Shown piece by piece: positions 26,241-37,453 of a stretch of DNA of 64,000 bases (positions within the stretch are counted from its first letter, which is position 1; each line of letters begins with the position of its first letter). The DNA is taken from NCBI RefSeq assembly GCF_029867415.1, contig NC_081182.1:44780535-44844534 (forward strand), read 5' to 3'. The DNA comes from Vicia villosa. Its lineage: Eukaryota > Streptophyta > Magnoliopsida > Fabales > Fabaceae. The translations under genes were made by a program, and so were the position numbers. A model generated the notes under the pieces. That model was not told where the DNA came from, did not search any database, and worked only from the letters and a program-made list of their open reading frames with translations.

Positions 26241-26453
26241 CTATATATACGTCCTCATTTGCTTTCTTCCTCTTCTTCGCATCATTGCTTTCTCTTCTGA
26301 ACTCTAAGAGCTTTTGTTTTCCTACAACTTTCATTTTTATCACTCTTTCTTCTACTCAAGTTCTAAGAATAGTGATTTCTTCTTCTAGCATGAAAAAGAA
26401 AAATTAGGTTCCTTCTACTGCTGATCTTCAAGGAGCCATCCTCATTAATAACT
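26241..26453 (+). pseudogene. 5' end of an older PMD gene (TATA, leader, broken start), split by element A
   Basis: A TATA-like CTATATATAC at 26241-26250 is followed by a CT-rich leader and an ATG at 26391, whose frame stops after MKKKN. The sequence to 26453 includes GATCTTCAAGGAGCCATC, matching the start of the PMD block that resumes at 49874 beyond element A. The layout copies the antisense PMD gene of element A: TATA, pyrimidine-rich leader, PMD exon. Confidence 0.55.
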
Positions 26454-27220
26454 TGTTACCCTAGGATTTCGACTTATTAAATAATGGTGAATAATCCCTG
26501 AAACAGGTGAGATTATTAAAGAAGCTAAAGAGAAAAGTCTGACTAAAAGGTCTTGTTTAGTCAAAGCTGACGTTCGACTATTTATAAATCATCATGGCCA
26601 AGGTTCGACTGGAATTAGTAAAAATGCATGTTCGACTAGAACAAACAGAAAAAAAACTTAGACGTTTTGTTTAAGTATAGTCCTGAAGTCGGAAGGCATC
26701 AGAAGTTAAGAGGCAGTTTCAAGCAGTTTTCTGGCAGTTTTCACAGGACGCGTGGAGGTCTCACAGTTGAAGATCTTGCATGTCGAAGACACGTGTTGAC
26801 TGATAATCAGTCGACCGTTAGTAGTAGTTATTTTATTTTTCCTATTTAAGCAAGTTCAATAGGAACAGTTTAGGGTCCGCATTTTCTACAAAACACAAGT
26901 AAACTCAAATCTCTGTGCAATAATGAGTGACAAGTGCAACTTTGGAATGTACGTATGCGTACCCGTTTGATTTATGCAATCATTTTACGTTAAATCTCAT
27001 TTTCAGTGCACATTTACTGCTCTTTTACTGCTTTTATTTACTTTAAAGCCTTTAATTTCAGTGTTTACTTTTACTTTAAAGTTATTGCTGCATTTAATAC
27101 AAACCAGATACACGTAATAAACAAATTAAAGCAATTAGTCCTGGAATATTCTAGTTGATTCCGCAAAAGTAACCTTTAAAAAGGAAACTAGCGCTTGTTT
27201 ACCATTTTTCTGTGTAAACA
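26454..27220 (+). repeat. Element A 5' LTR (767 bp)
   Basis: Starts TGTTACCCTAGG and ends GTGTAAACA. Nearly identical to the 3' LTR at 49109-49873; differences include AGTGACAAGTGC versus AGTGACGAGTGC and GTATGCGTACCCG versus GTATGGTACCAG. A TATA-like TTATTTTATTTTTCCTATTTAAG stretch (26828-26850) precedes the probable R region. Confidence 0.9.
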
Positions 27221-27222
27221 AA

Positions 27223-27240
27223 TTGGCACGCCCAGTGGGA
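27223..27240 (+). promoter_or_regulatory. Element A primer-binding site
   Basis: TTGGCACGCCCAGTGGGA begins two bases after the LTR end, where a tRNA primer would anneal. The TGG start and position fit; the tRNA identity was not determined. Confidence 0.65.
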
Positions 27241-27287
27241 CTCGTCAATTGCTGTTTGTTTTATATTTGTTAGTGCATTAGTTATGT

Positions 27288-30200
27288 ATGATTCTAAGAA
27301 GTGGTCGAAAATTAACTAACATGTCTGAAGTTAATGCAAATGATTCTGACCTTTCTGGAAACCAAGGAGTTGTTCTAACCGGAACAACATCACAAAATGC
27401 TGCAAATTCGTCGCCAGTTAGAACAACAAATATTGGTGGATCGACGACAGCAACATTGGTATCATCACCAATGAATGTACAGTCACCGTTTAACCCATTA
27501 CGACCGTCGTTTCATGTAATGCTACCTCCACCAGGTTTTAACCCTCAGTTTGGAATGCCTACGTCTATGATGCAAGGATTGCACACAAATCCTTCATTAT
27601 ATTCCGACAGCATGATGGCAACAAGCACATCAAATCCAGGGGTTCGACCTATGGGCATAGGTTACAATAACCAGGCTTTACCATCGTTAAGTACTACGTC
27701 AATGTTGTCAATTCGACAACAAATAGACGAAAGTAATCATGAAATGGTGAATGCCCTTACTCAACAAATGGGAACTGTTTTTACTCCCATGATAAACAAC
27801 ACGAACCAAAGTTATGAAATATTGGCTAGACAAATGGCCAGAATAGCAGATTTCTTTGGAGCACCCCCACAACCAAACCTTTCGACTCCACAAGGGTCAA
27901 ATGTTAGAGTAGTTGAAACTCCTAGAAATGGGGAACAAATTGAACAAGAAATCCCTAGAGTAGTACAAAGGCATCAAGATGCTGATCAGGTTCTTAGAAA
28001 TATCCAGCAAGATGTCAATGTTGGACACAATAATATCTCTAATGTAGTCGAACAAATCTTAGTTCAGAATGGAATAAATGTAGGTTTGCACAGACCAAAT
28101 TTTGTTTCCCCATTGTCAGAGTACGTAAGGCAGACAGAATTGCCTAGAGGTTGGAAAATTCCAAAATTTACCAAATTTGCTGGTGAGACTGGCGAATCGA
28201 CAGTCGAACATATTGCTAGGTTCCAGACAGAGGCTGGAGAATTAGCAAACAATGAGAATTTAAAAGTGAAATATTTCCCAAGTTCTTTAACAAAAAATGC
28301 CTTTACTTGGTTCACGACCTTACCTCCACAATCTGTATTTTCATGGAGTCAGTTAGAACGATTGTTCCATGAACAGTTTTATATGGGACAGTCGAAGATT
28401 AGTTTGAAAGAATTAGCTGGAGTTAGGCGAAAGGGTACAGAAACGGTCGATGACTACCTCAACCGGTTCAGGTTATTGAAAGCTAGATGTTTTACACAAA
28501 TTCCTGAACATGAGTTAGTCGAAATGGCCGCAGGTGGGTTAGATTATTCCATAAGGAAGAAATTAGATACTCAACATTTAAGGGATATGGCACAACTGGC
28601 AGACAGAGTACGCCAGGTCGAAAGGCTAAAAGCTGAAAAAGCCAGAGTTAGTAAATAGCATAAGATAGAAAAGATAGCTTATGTTACTACAAATGAGTTC
28701 GACTCTGATAGTGATAGTGAATACGAAGAGGGAGAGGTCAATGTGGCTGAATTAAAGCCGGGACCACCATATATTTGTAAATTACTCAAGCCCTCAAAAG
28801 ATAAAAATCCGATCGAAAATAAAAATGATAAATTTTCTAGTAAAACGTATTCATTTGATATAACAAAATGTGATGAGATATTTGATTTGTTAGTAACTGA
28901 TGGGCAAATCATAGTACCCCCAGGACTTAAGAATCCTCCTCTTGAACAAAAGAAAAAAAGAGGATTTTGTAAATTTCATAATTTCCTGGGTCATAAGACT
29001 TCTCAATGTGTTCTTTTCAGGGATATGGTGCAGAAAGCTTTGAAAGAAGGAAGGTTACAGTTTGGAGAAAAGCCAAAGTCATCAATGCAAGTGGATACTG
29101 ACCCCTTGCAAGTCGAAGAGGCTCACTATACTGAGCTTGCTGATGTGATGATGGTCGAAACTACTGATGGTTTCGGCGGAAAGCAAGATGGTGCTACTGA
29201 TGGCAAAATCTTGAACATGGTCTATCCTGAACCAAACGAGAGCCTTTTGAAATTCCTTGAGAGGTGTCACAACAACAACTCTCAAGTTGGATTATGTCCA
29301 AGGTGTGATGCTGTTTTCAATGTTGATGCTGCAAACAAAGTGAGGTTCGACCCTCGTCGAGGCAAGAATCGTCAATTCATGTATACAGGAGAAAACAGTG
29401 GTCGAAGGGCTGGAGAGTACAGGAAAAGGTTTGAGAAGCCAAAGACTTTTCGACCTAAGACGGATGTCCCTGAGGACAAGTGTGTGAAACCCATTAACTT
29501 CAGAGGAGGTAAGCGTCCAGAATGGCAGATCCAAGGTACTGGAGCAAATGCTGAAGGCTCTTGGACTGATAGTGGGTCTAAGAGGAAAGACTATATATCT
29601 CCAAATTACAAAGGAAAGAATCCTATGACTCGAACGCAGTGGAGGCGTTACCAAAGAAGCCATAAGAATGGCCAGGAAAACTCAAAGATGATGCAGGCAG
29701 GTTTCTCTCACTACCAGCCGAAACCTTTTCAGAGGAGATTGACTGAAGAGCAGGCCAAAGTGGCAAATGAGAGGTTGGCTGCAGGAATGATCCTGGGAAA
29801 GAAACTCATCAAAGAATTAGTTGATGATGATGCTCCGACTCTCAATACAGGAAAAGAGCCTGAGTATTCCCCACTGTCGGATGAAGAGGTCGACGACAAT
29901 TTTGACATAGAATCAGATGAGTTGTTAATTGACTGTGGAATTGTATCCGTACTTCCAGCAGAGTTCGACAGAATATCTGAGGTGTCTGAAAATGAAGATG
30001 ATTTTCTTCCAGACGAAAATGTGGAAGAAACACCCGTTTGTTACTATGTAATGGGAAAAGGAGTAGTGGAAGAACAAAAGGCTGTGTTTGAGAGACCAGG
30101 TCGAGGAATGATGTATCATTTGAAACCTTTATTCATAAGGGCAAAAGTAGATGGTGTTCCAATAAACAAAATATTTGTCGATGGTGGGGCTGCTGTGAAC

Positions 30201-30325
30201 TTAATGCCCTATTCTTCGCTTCAGAAAGTGGGTAAGTCTGACAAAGATTTAAGGCCCCATAATATGGTGCTGTCTAATTATGAGGGTAAGACAAGTGGAA
30301 TACTCGGCGTGATTCAGGTGAAATT
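27288..30325 (+). pseudogene. Element A gag-protease, one nonsense codon, split by element B
   Basis: The frame opens MILRSGRKL, typical of Athila/Tat gag, and runs 456 codons to a TAG at 28656-28658. The same frame continues open from there to the insertion point of element B. The gag core with FTWFTTLPPQSVFSW and VDDYLNRFRLLKARC lies at about 28140-28640. A cysteine/histidine segment CKFHNFLGHKTSQC lies near 28968-29010. The protease is at the end, with active site FVDGGAAVNLMP near 30170. The single TAG, in otherwise clean sequence, looks like a point mutation, though a gag-terminating readthrough codon cannot be excluded. Confidence 0.85.
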
Positions 30326-32294
30326 TGTAACACCCCTCTAATAACCCGCGGCAATTAAATAATTATTAATCAGAGTAAACATGCAAGAGGTGTCACAATT
30401 CATAAAATGAAGAAAACACACGTCGGTACATATCATGCATCCACTGAAAACATCTGTAATTATAACTCATTAAGCAAAACATGTTTACACAGCGGAATTA
30501 ATTCATCAAGTCAACATTCATCAATAATGTATCAGACTTCAAACATCATAAACAAATACAAATAGAGTTATAATCAGAACTCTAAAAACAAAGCGTTCCC
30601 AGTGTTACATCTATCAGAGCATGACACCGACACAATACTAAAAACCGACTTATGAGTTAATCCTCACCAAGTCACGCCGCTATCCTCAATCTGAAAAATG
30701 ACAACAAGTAAGGGTGAGTCTCATCACAGTTAACCAATGTTATTGCATCATAAATAATAACATTTCATAGTTATATCATTCACCCAATTGTTTCATATCC
30801 AGACCAAACGTCATTCACACATCCACAGATAAACAGACAAGTCATCATATAACATATATCATCATGCTATAAACAAATCATGCACATGTATGAGACTGAC
30901 ACTATGCATGTGGTACCAAATCATCACCAGTGGAAATCATCCACCGACCGATCTATCGTCATCCAGATACGGCCCTGCCAGCACAAATTCCACACAATGG
31001 GAATTCTGCCATTCACTGAAATCCTCTCATCATCTAGGATTCAGTCCTCATCAATGTTTATGAATGCATGTAACATATATATAACATACTTTCATCATCA
31101 TACTATGAGTAGCATCATCTATACTCATTTCATCATCATCATCATCATTATTAAGCATGTTCATATATACATTCACATCATTCAAATACAATTAAACCAT
31201 CAGTAAACCAAACTATCACACTATAAGGTTCACTCATCCTCAAACGGCACACAAAACAGGCCTACAGATCGAAAGTTACACATCATTGAACTTTCCAGAA
31301 AAATCACAAAACAAAAATTTGCACACACAGCGTCCATACGCGTATCATGATGCCCATACGCATCCATACGCGTATCACTATGTCCCATACGCGTATCATA
31401 CGCATTTCAACAGGATCGGATTTTGCCTAAAAGCAATCTCATACGCGTACCAGTCCTGCCATACGCGTATCACCAGAATAATTTTCCTCTTTAAAAATTC
31501 TCATACGCGTATGAGCATCCTCATACGCTCCTCATACGTAAGTCACCAGCACAGGGTGTTTGGGACAGGGCAGCTGCGTATCATACGCGTATAGCCCCTT
31601 GGGAGTGTCCCCCATACGCGTATGACCTCATCCCATACGCGTATGGCACTGTTTCATACGCGAAACACCAGAAAAATTGCCCAGAACCTGCAACTTCGTA
31701 TCAGTCCAAAACCCATTCGTTTTTACTCATACCAATCCACGATTTTGAGTCTAAAAACCAAACAAATTCACATCTAAACAACATACGAATTCATCCACAA
31801 CCACAGTATATGATTCTATAATCAATTTCATTCATCATACCCTAAATCTATCAGTTATTAGGGATTCACAGTCCAAATTTCAATGATGAACACATACACA
31901 ATTTCAGAATATAGAATCAATGGATCCAACCATACTCCTAATCCATACTATCACCTATAATACGATAAAAGAGATTAAATGGAGAGTCTCCCCTTACCTC
32001 AGATAAAAGTCTTGGTTCTTGGTCTCTCCCTCTACAGTTCTCCTTCACGCTCCTTGTTCCAACTTCTGTTCTTTCACGTTCTTTCTTCCCAATTCCCAAT
32101 TATTTTATGAAAAATAATAATATTGAGATTAGTGAAGGTTTTACTAAACCACACCCCCATCTTTACTATTTCCTCATATGGCCCAAATGCCTTAAACCAT
32201 TATTTACTCATTATTTCCTCAAAATCCCTAATAATTCTAATTATTAATTAAATATTCCAATTTAAATTAATAATAAAATTATACGGGTGTTACA
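30326..32294 (-). repeat. Element B 3' LTR (1969 bp)
   Basis: Near-identical to 39905-41831 except for scattered substitutions and about 42 bp near 32085-32130 (TTTCTTCCCAATTCCCAATT and following) that the other LTR lacks. It contains an array of CATACGCGTA palindromes at 31334-31660. Confidence 0.95.
31330..31660. repeat. CATACGCGTA palindrome array in the left LTR of element B
   Basis: CATACGCGTA occurs nine times in about 330 bp, often extended to the perfect 12-bp palindrome CATACGCGTATG. Partial units such as CATACGCAT and CATACGCGAA lie between them. Spacing is irregular (20 to 80 bp). Confidence 0.9.
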
Positions 32295-32308
32295 ACTCTC
32301 CCCCACTA
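32295..32308 (-). other. Element B polypurine tract
   Basis: On the minus strand TAGTGGGGGAGAGT directly precedes the 3' LTR; identical in kind to the tract at 288-300. Confidence 0.85.
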
Positions 32309-32336
32309 AAAGAGTTTTCGTCCTCGAAAACATACC

Positions 32337-34331
32337 TCAGGTAAAAAGTTCTGGATAAGAGTCTTTCATCTGACTCTCTAGCTCCCAAGTAACATTTCCT
32401 TCAGCTGGTCCTCCCCAAGCTACTCTGACCAAAGCTATTTCCTTGCCCCGCAATTGTTTCAGCCTTCGGTCCTCTATCCTCACAGGTAAAGTCTCAACCG
32501 TCAAGTTATCTCTCACCTGTACATCATCTACTTGGATCACATGGGACGGATCTGAAATGTATTTCCTCAACTGGGACACATGAAATACATCATGCAAATT
32601 TGCAAGCGTCGGTGGTAAATCTGGAACGGTCCAATAAAACGCGGAGTCAACTTCTTTGACTTCAATGCCCGACCAATACCTGTCATAGGAGTAACTCTCA
32701 TAAACACATGATCTCCCTCTTGAAACTCAAGTGTTTTCCTCCTCCTGTCATGATAACTCTTCTGACGACTCTGAGAAGCTTTCATCTTCTCTTGAATCAT
32801 CTTAATCTTCTTTGTAGTCTATTGTACAATTTCTGGACCAATCACAGCACTCTCACCAGATTCGTACCAACACAACGGCGTCCTACATCTCCTACCATAC
32901 AAAGCCTCAAACGGAGCCATACCGATACTCGAATGAAAACTGTTGTTGTAGGTAAACTCAATCAAAGGCAGATAACTATCCCAAGTACCTCCTTTTTCTA
33001 ACACACAAGCACGCAACAAATCTTCTAACGACTGAATCGTCCTCTCGGTCTGTCCATCTGTCTGCGGATGATAAGCAGAACTCAATCTCATCTTAGTACC
33101 CAAAGCTTTCTGCAAACCTTCCCAGAATTTAGACGTAAACCTCGGATCTCTGTCTGACACGATACTTGAAGGAATACCGTGTAGACTAACTATCTTCTCA
33201 ATATACAACTGAGCTAGCTTCTCCATCGGATAATCCATTCTTACTGGTATAAATTGTGCAGACTTCTTCAACCTGTCCACCACGACCCAGATAGCTTCAC
33301 AATTTCTGACAGTTCTCGGCAAACCCGAAACAAAATCCATTGATATGCTATCCCACTTCCACTCAGGAATAAACATCGGTTGCATCAACCCAGATGGTTT
33401 CTGATGCTCAATCTTTGACTTCTGGCAAGTCAAACAAGAGTACACAAACTCAGCAATCTCCTTCTTCATTCCAGACCACCAAAACAACTTTTTCAAATCA
33501 TGGTACATCTTGGTAGCACCAGGATGAATGCTCAATCCACCACGGTGTCCTTCTTCCAAAATACGCCTCCGGAGTTCATCAATATCAGGGACACAAACTC
33601 GGTCACCAAACCTCAGTATACCATTCTCGTCGACTCTGAATTCACCACTCTTGCCTTGATTGATCAAAGTCAACTTATCAATCAATCTAACATCAGCTTT
33701 CTGACCTTCTCTGATCTCTTCAAGAATACCACTAGTCAGCTTCAGCATACCCAATTTGACACTAGTAGGAGTACCTTCACACACTAAACTCAAGTCTCTG
33801 AATTGTTCAATCAAATCCAATTCCTTCACCATTAGCATAGACATATGCAAGGTCTTCCTACTTAATGCATCAGCCACGACGTTTGCCTTACCAGGATGGT
33901 AATTCAAACCGAAATCATAATCTTTAAGGAATTCTAACCACCTTCTCTGCCTCATATTCAACTCTTTCTGATCGAAGAGATACTTCAGACTCTTATGATC
34001 ACTGAATACCTCAAATCTCGAACCATACAAATAGTGTCGCCACAACTTCAAAACAAACACCACAGCTGCCAACTCCAAATCATGAGTCGGATAATTCCTT
34101 TCATGCACTTTGAGTTGTCTCGACGCATAAGCGACCACTTGTTGATTCTGCATCAATACACCACCTAAACCCATCAGTGATGCGTCACAATAAATCACAA
34201 ATGATTCTGTCGGATTCGGCAAAATCAAAATAGGAGCACTAGTCAACCTCCTCTTCAACTCTTGGAATCCTTCTTCACACTTGGCATCCCATATAAAGGC
34301 TTGTCCCTTCCTGGTCAGTTTAGTTAACGGT
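32337..34331 (-). pseudogene. Element B RNase H, integrase and chromodomain-like tail
   Basis: The minus-strand frame resumes after element C with a reverse transcriptase tail, then RNase H (VIYCDASLMGLGG, DHKSLKYLF, VADALSRK). Integrase follows, with a zinc-binding HPGATKMYHDL...CLTC region and a DDE core (SISMDFVSGLP, SDRDPRFTSKFW, HPQTDGQTERT). After FEALYGRRCRTPL a TAG at 32819-32821 interrupts the frame. A small deletion near 32620 shifts it again. The last 86 codons carry the chromodomain-like ELESQMKDSYPELF end, stopping at 32337. Length and order are normal for a Tekay-type chromovirus apart from these two lesions. Confidence 0.88.
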
Positions 34332-35999
34332 AATGCTGTAACTCGGTGAACTGACTTTTATTTTTGTAAGCAACCAATGTTGCGGTGAGCATGAGTCGCC
34401 ACCGACTTTTATTTTGTCCAATTTTAGGAAAGGTAAAAAGTACAGAAAAAGACCTTTTAAAAAGAAAACGGGCTCGGGGGGTAAGTTATGAAAAGGGAAG
34501 GTGCAAGCACCCTTTTCATCCGTAGTTATCTACGGGCTCTTAACTTGCTTAGCTCATATTGTTTGTTTGTTTAGAAAGAAGCATAAGGACTTTAGCGTAA
34601 ATGCATAGCCTTAGTTTTTTGAAATGATATTGAAAAGATATTTTTATTGAGCTAGGCAGTTTAAGAGCACTACCCTATTTGACTGGTCTTTTTCTGTAAG
34701 TTTTAAAGTTCCCAGGACTATCCATACTATATAGGAGTAGGTAGTCCTTGTTATATTGGACGTGCGGGTCATCGAAGGGTCATCGAGGTCGTTTGAAGGC
34801 AACAGGTAGAGGTATCTTTAGCAAATTCGAAGGGACGGTCATCGTTTCGTAGGCAACCATTCGAGGGACTAGATCATATCATCGTAGGCAACATCGTGGG
34901 TCATCAAGGGACTTATGATCTTTGCGATGATTTTAATCGAGGGACTTTGCTAATGGATACCTCTACATTTCGAGGGACATGACCTTTTTTTTTTTTATTA
35001 TCGAAGGCAACCAAGAGGGGCGTACCCTAGAGGTGAGTGAGTGCGATGTGTGTTAGTTTCAGATATGTTATCTTGATTTTAAGGTTAGCTAACGTTCAAT
35101 TAATCTTGCCATGCACATCCTAATTACTAACAGTTAAATATGTACAGAAAATAAAGTGCGGAATGTAAAGTTCCTACGCTATTACAGGGCTTCGGGATGG
35201 GGGATACATAACCAAAAAATCGAGGGAGTGCGGAAAATAAAAGTCCTAGTTAAAGCTATTACAACCCTTAGCAGTTACATAAGAAAAATATGTGGGAATA
35301 AAATGGTGAATACACAAAGCTAGCAAATCTCCATGATAGTCCAAAAGCTCAAAGTGTAGTACCTCACAACCAAAATAAAAGGTTAGTAATATCATATGAG
35401 AAAATAGCAAAGTTATAAGAAATTATATAAAAAAATAACTAACCAAAAAACATCTAAATAAAGTCTAAATTAAATTTATAAAAAAAAGTAAGCATTTAAT
35501 TATAAAAAAAAATGTTTCTTTTCCCTTTTTTATCAAATAAAACTAAACCTAAGTCACTATATTATTCACGTACAGTAGATGTGAGTTTAGTCTTCTTATG
35601 TTACAATTATGTACTAACACATATTTTAACCACACACAAAAGAAACTATCATAAGTATACAAGGAACAATGCATGTAAATAAATAAGAAGCAAGGAAATT
35701 GAAATCGATGAAGGGTTGAAACCTGGTGTTTGTTATACTACTTTACTTTGACTTTTTCAAAATGACATAGCCAATACCACCCAGCACTTGACAAGTGTCC
35801 ATTAGTGAAAAATAACAATAACTAGAACATGTATTAACCAAAGGACATAACAGATCGGTTTCTTTGCACACTTATGTCTGTTCTTCTTTACCTTTCCTTT
35901 CACTATTGTTTCAAACAAAAATAGACTACAAGTCTCAAACATAAAAACCATATAAATGAGCATCTAGCCATGAATAGAGAAGAAATACCGGAACACGAA

Positions 36000-36250
36000 C
36001 GAGGACGCCGCAGAATGAAGAGAAGCAAGTTCTCTGGTGGTTGATCGGCGGCGCGGTTGAGATCCGACACGGGAGGGCATTCGTGGTCGGCGGAGGTGTG
36101 GTCGGATCGGATCCGTGCGTGTGGTTGGTGACGGTGATGTCACGCTGCTGTGCGGGATCAGATCTGGGCAGCGGCGGTGTTATGCTGTTGATAGAGCTTC
36201 GCGGTCATCGGCACGATGGTAGTTGTGAATCTGGCTCAGCCTTTTTCCTG
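36000..36250. other. GC-rich segment within solo LTR C
   Basis: An island of high GC content (for example GGCGGCGCGGTTGAGATCCG) stands out from AT-rich surroundings. A 102-codon plus-strand frame at 36041-36349 crosses it but shows no family signature. It may be captured genic DNA. Confidence 0.35.
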
Positions 36251-37145
36251 CAAACAAGAAGAAAGAACAAAATTCTTAGCAACCACTTTGTTAATTTCTC
36301 GTATCTGTTTCGAATTCTTGCTGAGGTTGTTGTTTATAGTGATGATTGAAATGTATTCATGGAGAGTTTTTGTTAGGATTTTTGAATGTACTGTACGAAG
36401 AAATATTTTTTAATGAACAATTGAAATGTGAGTATAGTTATGGAGAAGGTTATCATGAAGATGATGGTGATGTTATTTAAAAAGAACAAGAATTATGAGG
36501 ATTAGTTTTTATATGGAAAAGGTTTATGTGAAATTTTTATGGTAAAAGGTGGAATCTTATGTTATCGTATTTACAGTAAAAAGGAATTGTAAAAAAAACG
36601 TGACACATGGTACGTGTGGGAATTATATAGAGTGAGAATTAGTTAGAAACATCATAGACAATCATAAGATAATTGTCATCATACGACAAACAATAAATAA
36701 AATAAAGTTGAAAAAGATTTAAAATAAAAAAGGGCCTCATGTGTTAATCATCGGCCAAGAACATCGTAAAATCATTTTGAAAAATGAAGGCCTCAGGTGT
36801 CATCATTGGCCAAAATAATTTTTAAAAAGGTTTTTGAAAGAGTATGCAAAAAAAAAAGTTTTATGAAATTATGAATGAGAGAGTTAGAAATTGTGAGAAA
36901 ATATGGGTGATTGTTGATTGGGAGAGAATGAGAGTTGTTAGAAAATTGTTAGTGAGAAAGGAAGGGTGTGGAGTGCTCTATTTATAGACTGAGAATTAGG
37001 TTAAAACCACTCCTAAAAAGGAAATGATCCAACCCAAAGGCCCATGGACCTTCTTGATCCACAACATTAAGAACCTGGTCGTACTTGTGTCCAGGTGCGT
37101 CCAGGTGCAAAAAAGATTAAAAAAAGTTTAAAAAGATGGAAATGC

Positions 37146-37213
37146 ACCAAGCGGGAATTGAACCCGTGACCTTGTATCTGCAAACTTTACTTCCTTACCA
37201 ATTGTGCTATATT
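37146..37213 (-). other. tRNA-like sequence in solo LTR C
   Basis: On the minus strand TAGCACAATTGG resembles a tRNA A box and GGTTCAATTCC resembles the B box. CGGGTTCAATTCCCG can form the T-stem and loop. The 3' end CTTGGTGC has no matching 5' acceptor strand, so it is a degenerate, tRNA-derived segment and not a functional tRNA gene. It lies about 235 bp inside the U3 end of the LTR. Confidence 0.55.
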
Positions 37214-37453
37214 ATTTATTTGAAATAAAAAGCCAATTGAAAGTGTATGAAGTATCGGCCAGCATTTTCTATTTATTAAAATATAAGCAATTTTAAGAGT
37301 AAACTACTATATTTTAAAATAGAATTTGAATCGAATATTTATAAAATTCAGGATGTAAATGAACCCAAGATTTTATAAAATCCAATTTTGAAAATAAGTT
37401 TAAAAATTTTTGTCACTAAAAAGTGTGGGCAAATTTTGGGGTATGACAAATGC

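Larger units (their letters stand above)
34337..37448 (-). mobile_element. Element C: solo LTR (3112 bp), Ogre-like, inserted in element B
   Basis: Flanked by AATGC on both sides (34332-34336 and 37449-37453), a 5-bp target duplication inside the reverse transcriptase/RNase H region of element B. On the minus strand it starts TGTCATACCCCAAAATTTGC and ends CCGAGTTACA, giving TG...CA ends. It has no gag or pol. A U5-like block near 34390-34540 (GACTTTTATTTTGTCC, AAGACCTTTTAAAAAG, then GGTGCAAGCACCC) is typical of legume Ogre-type LTRs as I recall them. It is best explained as a solo LTR left by LTR-LTR recombination. Confidence 0.85.

Noticed and set aside
31286..31594. Open frame of about 100 codons in the LTRs of element B (also at 40865-41173)
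   Set aside because: It lies within the palindrome array; its peptide is a translation of CATACGCGTA repeats (His/Thr/Arg/Tyr) and is present twice only because the LTR is.
31330..31660. CRISPR-like repeat array
   Set aside because: Repeats are short palindromes at irregular spacing in a plant LTR; no uniform spacers and no cas genes.
37146..37213. Functional tRNA gene
   Set aside because: The T-arm and box motifs are present, but the acceptor strands do not pair, so it is only tRNA-like.
34337..37448. Complete non-autonomous LTR retrotransposon instead of a solo LTR
   Set aside because: No internal second LTR, primer-binding site or polypurine tract was found between the TG and CA ends.
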